Assembly (NCBI RefSeq): GCF_016863635.1
Contig: NZ_BOPG01000025.1
Span: forward strand, 62,001-126,000
Direction: 5' to 3'
DNA length: 64,000 nucleotides
Source: Virgisporangium aurantiacum
Lineage (GTDB): Bacteria; Actinomycetota; Actinomycetes; Mycobacteriales; Micromonosporaceae
The translations under genes were made by a program, and so were the position numbers. Positions 1 to 7,686 of this stretch are shown piece by piece. The notes under the pieces are model-generated. The model was not told the DNA's origin. It did not search any database and saw nothing but the letters and a program-made list of their open reading frames with translations. How positions within the stretch are numbered: the stretch's first letter is position 1; each line of letters begins with the position of its first letter.

Positions 1-1021
1 TCGTGCATCGCCCCAGCACGGCATGTTGGACCTGGTAGTCCCGGGTGTGCAGCGCGTAGCCGGCCGCCGAGAACAGCTCGAGGCTGCCCTTGACCGGATC
101 CGGGTCAAGGGCAGCGGCGACGCCCGAGGCCGCGTGCACGCGGCCCAGCGGTTCCCGACCCTCCCCCAGTCCTTGCCGGTACCGCTCGGCGAGGTCCTGC
201 ACGTCTTGGCGCAGTGCGGGGTCCGACGTTCCGGCGCGCAGGGCGTCGAGCGCCGCGCGAATCTCCGGCACGTCCGTGATGCCGGCGTCGCGGGCGACCG
301 CCTCGGCCAGATACCGGTTGATACCGGGAATCTTGTCCACGGTGGGCTCGGCCAGCACCGCGCGGACGAACGGCTCGTCCAACGCCGGATGGCCGGCCAC
401 ACCCTCGGGCACGAGGTCGGCGTCCACCGACCGCAGCACCGCGCGGCGGAAGGTACCGTCCAGCACCGCGCCGGTCAGACGCACGCCGGTGATGCGTTCG
501 GCCAGCGCCAGCCCGGCCGCGTACGCGTCACCGCCGGATCCGAACGGCAAGTCGTCGAGATGGGCGCCGAGCGCGTCCGGAGCGGCCCCATGCCGGTCCT
601 CCGGCCGGTTCATGTCGAACCACACGGTGGTGCGCCCGTTGGTGGCGTAGGTGAACCGATCGGACCCGTTCATGCTCCGGTGCACGCTGACCGCCGTGCC
701 GCCTGCGGACGCCCCCCGCAGCACCTCCGGCCGTGAGCCCTCGAAACCGTTGTACTCCACACCGATCAGCCACTTCCCGGCCGGAGCAACCAGCAGCACC
801 GGTGGGACAGCGTAGTCATAGCGGGAAACCGCGAACTCCGCACCGGCCTCGCGCGCCGAGCGGGGCGCCGTGTCAGCCGGATCACCACCGAAAGCACGGA
901 TCATCGCCGCCTCGTCGATGCCCTGGACGTAGCTGATGCACACGGCTTCGCCAATGTCCCACCGGTCGGCGAGGAACTGCCGGTAGTACTCGATCAGATC
1001 GCTGGTCATCGTCGAAACCAT
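1..1021 (-). CDS. DUF6461 family protein (3' end outside the window)
   Basis: The frame is open for 340 codons from an ATG at 1021 to the window edge, so the C-terminus is missing. The N-terminus reads MVSTMTSDLIEYYRQFLADR and continues with an Ala/Glu-rich stretch ending in CISYVQGID. I recognise this as the opening of DUF6461, a family of uncharacterised actinobacterial proteins. The second half (about residues 180-340) is helical and rich in Ala, Arg and Asp; I cannot assign it. An AGGA sits about 6 bases before the ATG, and a second ATG at 1009 is an alternative start. The reading frame continues upstream without a stop into the broken zinc-ribbon gene at 1022-1308, so an N-terminal extension cannot be excluded. 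Function unknown. Confidence 0.7.
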   Translation of the reverse strand, partial: MVSTMTSDLIEYYRQFLADRWDIGEAVCISYVQGIDEAAMIRAFGGDPADTAPRSAREAGAEFAVSRYDYAVPPVLLVAPAGKWLIGVEYNGFEGSRPEVLRGASAGGTAVSVHRSMNGSDRFTYATNGRTTVWFDMNRPEDRHGAAPDALGAHLDDLPFGSGGDAYAAGLALAERITGVRLTGAVLDGTFRRAVLRSVDADLVPEGVAGHPALDEPFVRAVLAEPTVDKIPGINRYLAEAVARDAGITDVPEIRAALDALRAGTSDPALRQDVQDLAERYRQGLGEGREPLGRVHAASGVAAALDPDPVKGSLELFSAAGYALHTRDYQVQHAVLGRCT

Positions 1022-1308
1022 ATGTCCTGGGCCGACGCTTGGTGTGTCCCACCCTCCATCACGGACGGCTTGGCAGGATAGGCGTCGAGGATCGTTCATC
1101 CTGCGCACCAAGGTCGGATCCGCCGATCTCTTGGCCCGCATGTATTCGGCACGACCTTCCGGCGGCAATCCAGGCATAACGGACTCGACTTACCTGCGCC
1201 CCAACCGAAGGCTTCCCGTGGCTTCGACAGACCGCATCCTCCCGTGCCCGAGCAGATTCGGGTCAGGATGTTAGGCAGCGGCCCCTCCGCGGCGTTGTGA
1301 GTCGGCAT
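1022..1308 (-). pseudogene. Remnant of a small zinc-ribbon (HNH-type N-terminal) protein, frameshifted
   Basis: A 70-codon frame starting at 1308 carries Cys19-x5-Cys25 followed by GLSKPREAFGWGAGK and Cys45-x2-Cys48. This is the layout of the small zinc ribbon found on many actinobacterial HNH-type proteins. Directly after the second Cys pair (about 1158-1161) the frame degenerates. In the next frame the expected continuation appears, with AEYMRAKRSADP and then LVRRMNDPRR, a typical basic helix after such ribbons. One missing base would restore a continuous protein. The restored frame runs straight into the DUF6461 frame. Seen: the Cys pattern and the frame change. Inferred: that this is a decayed gene. 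This region fills most of the 350-base gap here. Confidence 0.42.
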
Positions 1309-1381
1309 GGAGAGGATGATCGCCGACCGCTACGACAAGAGTTGCTCCTGCCCGGCGGCGGGGACGGTCTACCCTGTGAGC

Positions 1382-1738
1382 GTGGACACGACCCGTAACC
1401 GGCGCGGCACCCGGGCGCCGTACCAGGCCCGTCCGGGCCGTCGTGCGGTCGTCGCCCCGAGCCTTACCGAGCTGCACGGGCCCGTCAGCGGGATCGTCGA
1501 GCTGCCGAACCGGCTGTTCTGGCAGCCCGACCGCCACGTCGACCTCGACGTGCCCGGCCTGCTGGTCTGGATGTACGAGACGGTGCTGCGCGAGGCGATG
1601 ACCGTCGACGAGCTGCGCGCCTGGCTGCACGGGCCGACGCTGGTACGCCTCTGGCCCGACCTGTACGTGCCCGCCGGCGTGCGTCGGGCGTGGGAGGAAC
1701 GGCACCCGGCACTGCGGGTCGGGATCATCGCCGCTTGA
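1382..1738 (+). CDS. Small partner protein of AbiEii-type nucleotidyltransferase
   Basis: A 118-residue protein read from GTG 1382; GTG 1376 is an alternative. A TACCCT at 1370-1375 lies 6 bases before GTG 1382, which suggests a leaderless message and decides the start. The basic N-terminus is followed by GIVELPNRLFW and WMYETVLREA, then LWPDLYVPAGVRRAWEERHP. I recognise this as a protein that commonly precedes AbiEii/AbiGii-type nucleotidyltransferases in actinomycetes. It overlaps the next gene by one base (TGATG), so the two are translationally coupled. By analogy with type IV toxin-antitoxin pairs it may be the antitoxin, but no classical AbiEi helix-turn-helix is evident, so the role is inferred. 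Confidence 0.6.
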   Translation: MDTTRNRRGTRAPYQARPGRRAVVAPSLTELHGPVSGIVELPNRLFWQPDRHVDLDVPGLLVWMYETVLREAMTVDELRAWLHGPTLVRLWPDLYVPAGVRRAWEERHPALRVGIIAA

Positions 1739-2394
1739 TGGAGTACCACGCCCGGGTCGCCCGCGTGGCGCTCGCCGCCGCGTCCGATTACGGGTTCGCC
1801 CTCGCCGGCGGGCAGGCGCTGATCGCTCACGGCGTCGTGTCCCGGCCGACGTCCGACATCGACCTGTTCACCGATCGCGACGACGGGGTCCGCGACGCCG
1901 CGGAGACGGTCGCCGCGGCGTTGGCGCGGGCGGGTTTCGACGTCACGGAGGTCGCCGAGACCGCCGAGCTGTTCGACGGCTTCGACCACAGCATGGCCGA
2001 GTTCGAGATACACGACGCCGACAGTGCCGACAGCGCCGTCCGGCTGCAGCTGGTGCGGTTCGACCGGGACCGGCCGCCGGTGTTGCTGGAGATCGGGCCC
2101 GTCCTGCACCTCGACGACCTCATCGGCATGAAGGTCGCCGCCCTGGCGGCGCGGGCCGAGCCCCGGGACTTCATCGACGTCGCCGCCGCGTTGGACCGGT
2201 ACGGCCGCGACCGCCTGGTCGCGTTGGGCATGCGGGCCGACCCGGCGCTGACCCCGTCCGAACTCGCCGACGCGGTGCGGCGCCTGGACCGGATGCCCGA
2301 CGAGGTCTTCCACCTGTACGGCCTCGGCACGACGGAGAACGCCGGGGAGATCGCCGCCGTGCGCCGGGCGTTCGAGGATTGGCCCCGGCACTAG
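1738..2394 (+). CDS. Nucleotidyltransferase, AbiEii/AbiGii toxin family
   Basis: 218 residues from an ATG that overlaps the upstream stop codon. The nucleotidyltransferase signature is clear: Gly24-Gly25-Gln in FALAGGQALIAHG, followed by the metal-binding Asp40-x-Asp42 in PTSDIDLF. The later segment LHLDDLIGMKVAALAARAEP with RDFIDVAA is the conserved C-terminal helix block of AbiEii-like enzymes, which hold a Lys and an Arg there. The family transfers nucleotides to protein or RNA targets; several members are growth-inhibiting toxins of type IV systems, while others are orphan enzymes. Upstream coupling to a small protein supports a two-gene toxin-antitoxin-like unit. The target cannot be told from sequence. 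Confidence 0.75.
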   Translation: MEYHARVARVALAAASDYGFALAGGQALIAHGVVSRPTSDIDLFTDRDDGVRDAAETVAAALARAGFDVTEVAETAELFDGFDHSMAEFEIHDADSADSAVRLQLVRFDRDRPPVLLEIGPVLHLDDLIGMKVAALAARAEPRDFIDVAAALDRYGRDRLVALGMRADPALTPSELADAVRRLDRMPDEVFHLYGLGTTENAGEIAAVRRAFEDWPRH

Positions 2395-2403
2395 CCTGAA
2401 CGG

Positions 2404-2859
2404 ATGTTGGAAGCGACGAAGGCGGGCGTCTTCAGCCGCAGTTACGACATCGCCGTGGACGGCCGTCGCGTGGCCTCGTGGAGTGGGCGGTTCTGGCGCA
2501 ACGGCGGCGACATCACCCTCGGTGGGCAGGCCTACCGGGTCGAGGCCACCACGTTCACCAACCGGTTCACGATGACCGACGCCGCCGGCCGCACCGTCGC
2601 GACCGCCGAGAAGGCCGGCCGCAAGCACTGGACGGTGGTCGCCGACGGCCGGCCGCACCGGTTCCGCCGCACGTCGATCTGGGGCAACCGGCAGGATCTG
2701 CTCGTCGGCGACCAGGCCGTCGGGTCCATCCGCCGCACCTCGATGTGGAGCGGCCGGGTCGAGGCGGAGTTGCCGACGCTGTCGCTGCCGGCCCAGATCT
2801 TCGTCGTCGGGGTCATGATCACCACGTGGGACAACCAGGCGGCCGCCGCGTCCGGTTGA
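2404..2859 (+). CDS. Hypothetical protein, possible tubby-like/LURP-one beta-barrel
   Basis: 151 residues from ATG 2404, with a TAGCCT at 2392-2397 just 6 bases upstream, so probably leaderless. The sequence is a series of short beta strands with repeated aromatic and Arg positions (VASWSGRFWRNGGDITLGG, KHWTVVADGRPHRF, SIRRTSMWSGRVEAE). It ends with a hydrophobic C-terminal helix, QIFVVGVMITTWD. This arrangement resembles tubby C-terminal/LURP-one or scramblase-like barrels, but the match is by eye and weak. It starts ten bases after the nucleotidyltransferase and may be unrelated to it. No catalytic motif seen. Confidence 0.55.
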   Translation: MLEATKAGVFSRSYDIAVDGRRVASWSGRFWRNGGDITLGGQAYRVEATTFTNRFTMTDAAGRTVATAEKAGRKHWTVVADGRPHRFRRTSIWGNRQDLLVGDQAVGSIRRTSMWSGRVEAELPTLSLPAQIFVVGVMITTWDNQAAAASG

Positions 2860-2871
2860 GCCCCTCCCCCG

Positions 2872-4773
2872 TCAGGGGTGGAGCCAGCGGTCGAACCAGG
2901 CGCGGGTCCGGCGCAGGACGTCGAGTTGGTGGTTGCGTTCCCGGATCGAGTGGCCCTCTCTCGGGTAGATCACGAACTCGTGCTCGACGCCGAAGTGGCG
3001 CAGCGCCCGGTGGAGATACACGGCCTGGCCGAGGGGGACGTTGGTGTCCTCGGCGCCGTGCTGGATGAGCACCGGGGTGCGGATGCGGCTGGCGAAGGAG
3101 ATCGGGCTGACCGCGTCGTGCGGGTGTGGGCCGATGCCGGACCAGCCGGTGCTGCCGCCGAGCGCGACGTCGTACTGTCCGTACTCGCCGGTTGCGGCTT
3201 GCATGCCCCAGTCGGTGATACCGGCGTTGACCAGCGCGGCGCGGAACCGCTCGGTCTGCCCGACGGCCCAGGCGGCCATGAAGCCGCCGTGGCTCCCGCC
3301 GGCGATGCCCAGCCGGTCGGGGTCGGCGATGCCCTGGGCGATGAGCAGGTCGATACCGGTCAGGATGTCGGTCCACTCCTCGCGGCCGACCCGGCCGGCG
3401 ACGCTGGCCGCGAACTGGTGGCCGTGGCCCTGACCGCCGCGCGGGTTGGGCAGGAACACGGCGTAGCCGGCGGTGGCCAGCCACTGCGCGCTGGGGAACC
3501 AGAACAGCTGGAAACGGTCGGCGTAGCGGTCGTAGGGGCCTCCGTGCACGATCGTGACCAGCGGGAACGGGCTCTCGGACGCGGTTTGTCCGGCCGGGAG
3601 TACGAGCAGGCCGTCCAGGTCGAGGCCGTCGGCGGCACGGTAGGCCAGCGGCTGCTGCGTGCCGAAAGTGATGCCCTCCAGCTCCGGGCGGGTGTCGGTG
3701 ATCCTTCGCAGCGGCCCGGTCGGTGGCCCGACGTGAACGTTGGCGGGTTGATACCGGGTGCCGGTCAGCACCGCGAGTTTCTCGCCGGTGGGTGTGGTGG
3801 TGAGGTCGTCGAGGCGTCCGGGGTGCTGCGACAGGGTCGTGGGGCCGGTGGGGTCGAGCCGGGCCAGGGTCGTGTTCAGGCCGTCGGCGAACACCACCAG
3901 TGGGGCGGTATCGGTCTGGCACAGTTCGGTGGGGCACATCGGCAGGTCGGCGGTGCGGTTGCGCAGGACGCGGCCGGCCAGTGCCAGGTCGAACACGGCG
4001 GTGCCGGCGTGGAGAACCGGTGGGGTGAGTGCGAGGTAACCGAGGTGCCAACCGTCCTCAGCCGGCCACCAGGCAAGAGAACGTGGTTCGGCCGAGACCG
4101 GTCCGAGGTCCTCCGCGGACCCGGCGGTGGGGTCGAACAGGTGCAGTTGGCCGGTGCGGGGGCCGTAGTCTTTGTCGGCGCTGGCCTGGGTGAGCACCGC
4201 GAGCGGGCCGCCGTCGGGCCGTTGCCGCAGTTCCACGACGTGCCGGTCGCCGAACACGTCCGGCGTGGTGATCCGGCCGGTGCGCAGGTCCAGCAGGCGT
4301 AACCGGGCACGCGGTTCGCGCTCGCCGACGACAACGGCGTCGTCGCGGTCCTGGGCGCGACGCGCGTCCTGCTCGGTGGGTTCGTCCTCGGCGAGCAGGA
4401 CGACCAGGTTCGGGTCGGCGAGGGGCAGGTGGTCGACGATGCCAGCCCGCCAACCGGTCAACCCGGTCACCGTGCCATCGCCGAGGGCGAGCCTGTGCAC
4501 CTGCGGGATACCGCGCTCGGCACGGTCGGACAGGAAGAACAGCGTGCCCGAGTCCACAGACCAGCGTGGCCGGGACTCCGTCGCGGTGTCGGCGGTCACC
4601 CGGCGCGACGCGCCGGCGTCATCGACGTCAGCGAGCCAGACCTCGGTGTCGAGGTGGTCACCGATCCGGCTCGTGGACGCCAGAACGTAACCAAGCAGGT
4701 GCCCGTTCGGGGCGAGAGCCGGGGTCTGCGGGACGCGACCATCAACCACGAGCTCGGCGGTCAGACCTGTCAT
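2872..4773 (-). CDS. S9 family peptidase (acylaminoacyl/prolyl oligopeptidase type)
   Basis: 633 residues, the normal size for the family. Residues 1 to about 360 form a WD-like beta-propeller with repeated blades (for example SRPRWSVDSGTLFFLSDRAE). The C-terminal alpha/beta hydrolase carries HGGPYDRY (oxyanion region), the nucleophile elbow GGSHGG with Ser494, Asp576 in GAEDTNVP, and His608 in EGHSIRE. Together these make a complete catalytic triad. The enzyme should cleave short peptides or N-acylated peptides in the cytoplasm; no signal peptide is visible. The ATG at 4773 is followed directly by MTGLTAELVVDGRVPQTP, which fits family N-termini. It is convergent with the gene at 2404-2859 and heads a leftward pair with the MFS gene 18 bases upstream. 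Confidence 0.9.
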   Translation of the reverse strand: MTGLTAELVVDGRVPQTPALAPNGHLLGYVLASTSRIGDHLDTEVWLADVDDAGASRRVTADTATESRPRWSVDSGTLFFLSDRAERGIPQVHRLALGDGTVTGLTGWRAGIVDHLPLADPNLVVLLAEDEPTEQDARRAQDRDDAVVVGEREPRARLRLLDLRTGRITTPDVFGDRHVVELRQRPDGGPLAVLTQASADKDYGPRTGQLHLFDPTAGSAEDLGPVSAEPRSLAWWPAEDGWHLGYLALTPPVLHAGTAVFDLALAGRVLRNRTADLPMCPTELCQTDTAPLVVFADGLNTTLARLDPTGPTTLSQHPGRLDDLTTTPTGEKLAVLTGTRYQPANVHVGPPTGPLRRITDTRPELEGITFGTQQPLAYRAADGLDLDGLLVLPAGQTASESPFPLVTIVHGGPYDRYADRFQLFWFPSAQWLATAGYAVFLPNPRGGQGHGHQFAASVAGRVGREEWTDILTGIDLLIAQGIADPDRLGIAGGSHGGFMAAWAVGQTERFRAALVNAGITDWGMQAATGEYGQYDVALGGSTGWSGIGPHPHDAVSPISFASRIRTPVLIQHGAEDTNVPLGQAVYLHRALRHFGVEHEFVIYPREGHSIRERNHQLDVLRRTRAWFDRWLHP

Positions 4774-4791
4774 GTGATCAGTCTGCCGACA

Positions 4792-5979
4792 TCAACCGGC
4801 CGGCACCGGGGCACGCACCCGCACCGCCGCGAACGCCAGCAGCGCCAGCACCTGCGTCGCCGCCACCAGCAGCATCAGCGTCAGCGACCGGGCCGCCAGC
4901 GTCCCCGCCAACGCGGCGCCCAGCGCACCCGCCGTCACCTTCAGGCTCGCCCCCGTCGTGAACACCTGCGCCCGCAACCGCTCCGGCGCCTCCCGGTGCC
5001 GCACCGCGATCACCGCCGCCAGTTGCGGACCGTCGGCGACGCCGAGGAACAGCACCGCCACCACCACGAACACGCCGTTCGGCGCGAGGGCCTGCGTCGC
5101 GAGCGAGACCGTCGCGACGCTCGTCGCGACGACGAAGAACGTGTCGGGACGCACCGGCAGCGGCCACTTCGCCAGCAGCACCGTCGCCACCAGGGCGCCG
5201 ACGGCCATCACCGCCAGCAGCGACGCGCCCCGGGCCGTGCTGTGGAAATGCTCGGCACCGAGCAGCGGGCACCCGACGACGAACATCCCGAACCCGACGA
5301 ACGCCACCACCGAGGCCAACGTGATCCGGCGCAGCCCCGGAATCGTCGCGATCGCCACGGTGCCCGCCCGCAGCGCGGCGGGCACCGTGGTCGTCAAGGG
5401 CTTCCGGGACGGCGTGGGCAGCGTCGCCGCCACCGGCACGGCCAGCGCCAGCAGCCCGATCGACGCGGCCACCGCCCAGCCGGGACCCCACAGACCGGCG
5501 AGCAGCGCCGTGACCCCCGGACCGGCCAGCCCACCCACGTTGTAGGTGGCCGCGTCCAGGGACTGCGCCCGGCGCAGCGTCGCCGCCGGCACCACGTCGA
5601 CGAGCTGCGCCGTCCACCCGCCCGACAGCGCCGGGACGAGCAGGCCCGTGACCACCGCGACCCCGACCACCACGGCCAGCGGCCACCGGCCCAGCATCAC
5701 CGCGGCGACGGCCAGACCGGCCCCGTACCCCGTCATCGCCAGCGCCAGCAGCCGACCCGGCCGGGCCGACCGGTCGAACAGGACGCCGAGCACCGGTCCA
5801 CCGATCGCCGACGCGACCGTGAGCCCGGCGAACAGCAGCGACGCCGGCCCCGCCGACCCGACGACCGCCAGCCCCAGCAGCAGCAACGCCGGCCCCGACA
5901 TCGAATCCGCCGTGCGGGCGAGCGTGGCACCGGCCAGGTAACGGGCCAGCCCGAAGCGGGCGTTCGGGCGGGTCGGCAC
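4792..5979 (-). CDS. MFS transporter
   Basis: 395 residues from GTG 5979. About twelve hydrophobic segments are visible, starting with ALLLLGLAVVGSAGPASLLF. The loop VLFDRSARPGR between helices 2 and 3 fits the MFS signature position. The protein resembles proton-driven drug or metabolite exporters of the MFS family. The reading frame stays open far upstream, but that part is an antisense shadow. A TAGGGT at positions 5987-5992 (read on the minus strand) lies 7 bases before the GTG and no Shine-Dalgarno sequence is seen, so a leaderless start is likely. The substrate is unknown. Confidence 0.8.
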   Translation of the reverse strand: MPTRPNARFGLARYLAGATLARTADSMSGPALLLLGLAVVGSAGPASLLFAGLTVASAIGGPVLGVLFDRSARPGRLLALAMTGYGAGLAVAAVMLGRWPLAVVVGVAVVTGLLVPALSGGWTAQLVDVVPAATLRRAQSLDAATYNVGGLAGPGVTALLAGLWGPGWAVAASIGLLALAVPVAATLPTPSRKPLTTTVPAALRAGTVAIATIPGLRRITLASVVAFVGFGMFVVGCPLLGAEHFHSTARGASLLAVMAVGALVATVLLAKWPLPVRPDTFFVVATSVATVSLATQALAPNGVFVVVAVLFLGVADGPQLAAVIAVRHREAPERLRAQVFTTGASLKVTAGALGAALAGTLAARSLTLMLLVAATQVLALLAFAAVRVRAPVPAG

Positions 5980-6162
5980 CCCGCCCACCCTAGGAAAGAT
6001 CAGCCGGGACCGAAAATCGGTTTGCCGTCGCGGCCGGCCCACGGCACCATCCGTAGCCGTGACCAGAGTCCGATTGCATCCCGTGCCCCACGCCCCTGCG
6101 GCGATCGGCGCACGGCGACAGCAGTCCGGCTCCCCCACCGGAACGGCGCACCTGCAGCAGCG

Positions 6163-6795
6163 GTGAGCGGGGGCCCGGGCGGGGCGTTCCTCGCCGGGCT
6201 CCTCGCCGGATACGGCGTCGCCGTACCGGTCGGAGCCATCGCCGCCCTCCTCGTCAGTCTCACCGCCCGCACGTCGCTGCGGGTCGGCGCCGCCGCCGCA
6301 CTCGGGGTCGCCACGGCCGACGGCGTCTACTGCGCCCTCGCCGTCGTCGGCGGCACCGCCGTCGCCCACCTCATCGAACCGGTCTCCGGGCCGCTGCGGT
6401 GGGCGGCCATGGTCGTCCTCCTCGGGCTCGCCGCCCGCACCGCCTGGACCGCGTGGCGGCACCACCGGGAGGGGGCGACACCCGCCGACACCCGTACCGG
6501 CCTGCACACGCCGGGCCGGGCGTACCTGGGGCTGCTCGCCCTGACCGTCCTCAACCCGTCGACCGTCGTGTACTTCACCGCGCTCGTCCTCGGCCGGCAG
6601 GGCGGCAGCACCGACGCCGTGTCCGCCGTGGTGTTCGTCGTGGCCGCGTTCGCCGCGTCGGCGAGCTGGCAACTGCTCCTCGCCGCCGGCGGCGGACTGC
6701 TCGGCCGCGTCCTCACCGGACCACGCGGGCGGTTCGCCACCGCCGTCGGGTCCAGCGTGGTGATCGCCGTCCTCGCGGTCGGCCTGATCGTGTGA
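6163..6795 (+). CDS. LysE family translocator
   Basis: 210 residues from GTG 6163. Six hydrophobic helices are visible. The first reads GLLAGYGVAVPVGAIAALLV, matching the helix 1 motif of LysE/RhtB exporters (G-x-x-x-Pro-Gly/Val-x-x). The fourth includes LLALTVLNPSTVVYFTALVL, matching the conserved LNPKT-type motif with Ser in place of Lys. These proteins export amino acids or related small molecules across the cytoplasmic membrane. The much longer open frame upstream of this start is a shadow of the MFS and peptidase genes on the other strand. Divergent from the MFS gene at 4792-5979; the 180-base gap between them shows no obvious operator. Confidence 0.8.
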   Translation: MSGGPGGAFLAGLLAGYGVAVPVGAIAALLVSLTARTSLRVGAAAALGVATADGVYCALAVVGGTAVAHLIEPVSGPLRWAAMVVLLGLAARTAWTAWRHHREGATPADTRTGLHTPGRAYLGLLALTVLNPSTVVYFTALVLGRQGGSTDAVSAVVFVVAAFAASASWQLLLAAGGGLLGRVLTGPRGRFATAVGSSVVIAVLAVGLIV

Positions 6796-6816
6796 CAGCC
6801 GCCGGCCGGCGTGCGC

Positions 6817-7575
6817 CTATCCCAGGCGTGCGCCGGTCGGCGTCGACCAGCGCTGCGCCATCGCCTCCTTGAGGCCGTGCGGGAACCGGGACCGGCACGC
6901 CCGGTGCACGGCCAGCAGCCGCCGCTGGGCCGCCCCGTCACCGTTCCACGCCGCCACGCAGTCCTCCGGTGCGATGTTCGCCGCCGCCAGGATCGACCCG
7001 GCCGCACCGACCGTCGACGCGAAGCTGGTCAGCACCGCCGCACCCGAGTACACCCAGCCCGGCCACGACTCGAGCTCCTGCAGGAGCCGCTCCGGGTCGC
7101 CACTGGAGTCCTTCAGCCCCTGGATCGGCAGTTTCGGCAGGACGTCGACGGGCACCGCGCCGCCGGCGTTCGGCGGGAAGTGGTAGGCCAGCACCGGCAC
7201 CTGACCGGCGGCCGCGGCGACGTTGGTGAAGTACTTCTCCGGGTCGCCGGACCGGGGCGGGGCGACGAGCACCCCGTCGGCCCCCGCCGACACGGCCGCG
7301 ACCACCCGGTCGGCCGCCGGACGCCACCACTCCGCCGACGCGCCGGCGACCACCGGCACGCCCGGGCAGGCCTCGCGGACCGCCGCGAGCAACGCGACCC
7401 GTTCGGTGTCGGTGAGTGCGGCGGCCTCACCGGTGGACCCGGCCACCACGACCGCGCCGACACCGGCTTCGACCAGGCGGGCCGCATGCTCGGCGGTCTT
7501 CTCCACCGCGATGGTCTTCTCGTCGTCGAACAGGGTGGCCAGGGCCACGGCGATACCGGTCCAGGGAGCAGTCAC
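6817..7575 (-). CDS. Dihydrodipicolinate synthase family aldolase
   Basis: 252 residues, slightly shorter than classical DapA. The TIM-barrel features are present: the GST triad (residues 46-48 in VVVAGSTGEAAAL), Tyr131 in LAYHFPP, and the Schiff-base Lys155 in GLKDSSGD. The family catalyses aldol addition or cleavage of pyruvate with various aldehydes. The presence of a GntR regulator and an arginase-like gene upstream suggests a catabolic or specialised role rather than lysine biosynthesis, but this is inference. The GTG start has TATGAC at 7583-7588 seven bases upstream, giving a likely leaderless message. The C-terminus is short, so oligomer contacts may differ from DapA. Confidence 0.85.
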   Translation of the reverse strand: MTAPWTGIAVALATLFDDEKTIAVEKTAEHAARLVEAGVGAVVVAGSTGEAAALTDTERVALLAAVREACPGVPVVAGASAEWWRPAADRVVAAVSAGADGVLVAPPRSGDPEKYFTNVAAAAGQVPVLAYHFPPNAGGAVPVDVLPKLPIQGLKDSSGDPERLLQELESWPGWVYSGAAVLTSFASTVGAAGSILAAANIAPEDCVAAWNGDGAAQRRLLAVHRACRSRFPHGLKEAMAQRWSTPTGARLG

Positions 7576-7596
7576 GGGTCAGTCATACCCCACGTC

Positions 7597-7675
7597 CAAG
7601 ATCAACTGCCCCTCCCCCGTCGTTGCTGTGCTTTCGTGCGGAGATCACATCGCGTAAGGCATCCTAGGATGCTAG
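7597..7675. repeat. Composite intergenic repeat, copy 1
   Basis: Begins with CAAGATCAACTG (7597-7608) and ends with GCGTAAGGCATCCTAGGA followed by TGCTAGG (7652-7675). The right part contains the palindrome GCATCCTAGGATGC. Both ends are shared, in the same order, with the segment at 28952-29019. Located between the arginase-like stop and the DHDPS-like start. The palindromic end could be an operator for the downstream aldolase gene, but the second copy lies between convergent genes. Confidence 0.5.
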
Positions 7676-7686
7676 GACAGAGCTCT

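Noticed and set aside
1044..1274. 76-codon plus-strand frame in the gap after DUF6461
   Set aside because: No family features, and the opposite strand carries the Cys-patterned remnant.
4429..6162. Long plus-strand open frame before the LysE gene
   Set aside because: It is antisense to the S9 peptidase and MFS genes and is Arg/Gly/His-rich; only the part from 6163 has LysE features.
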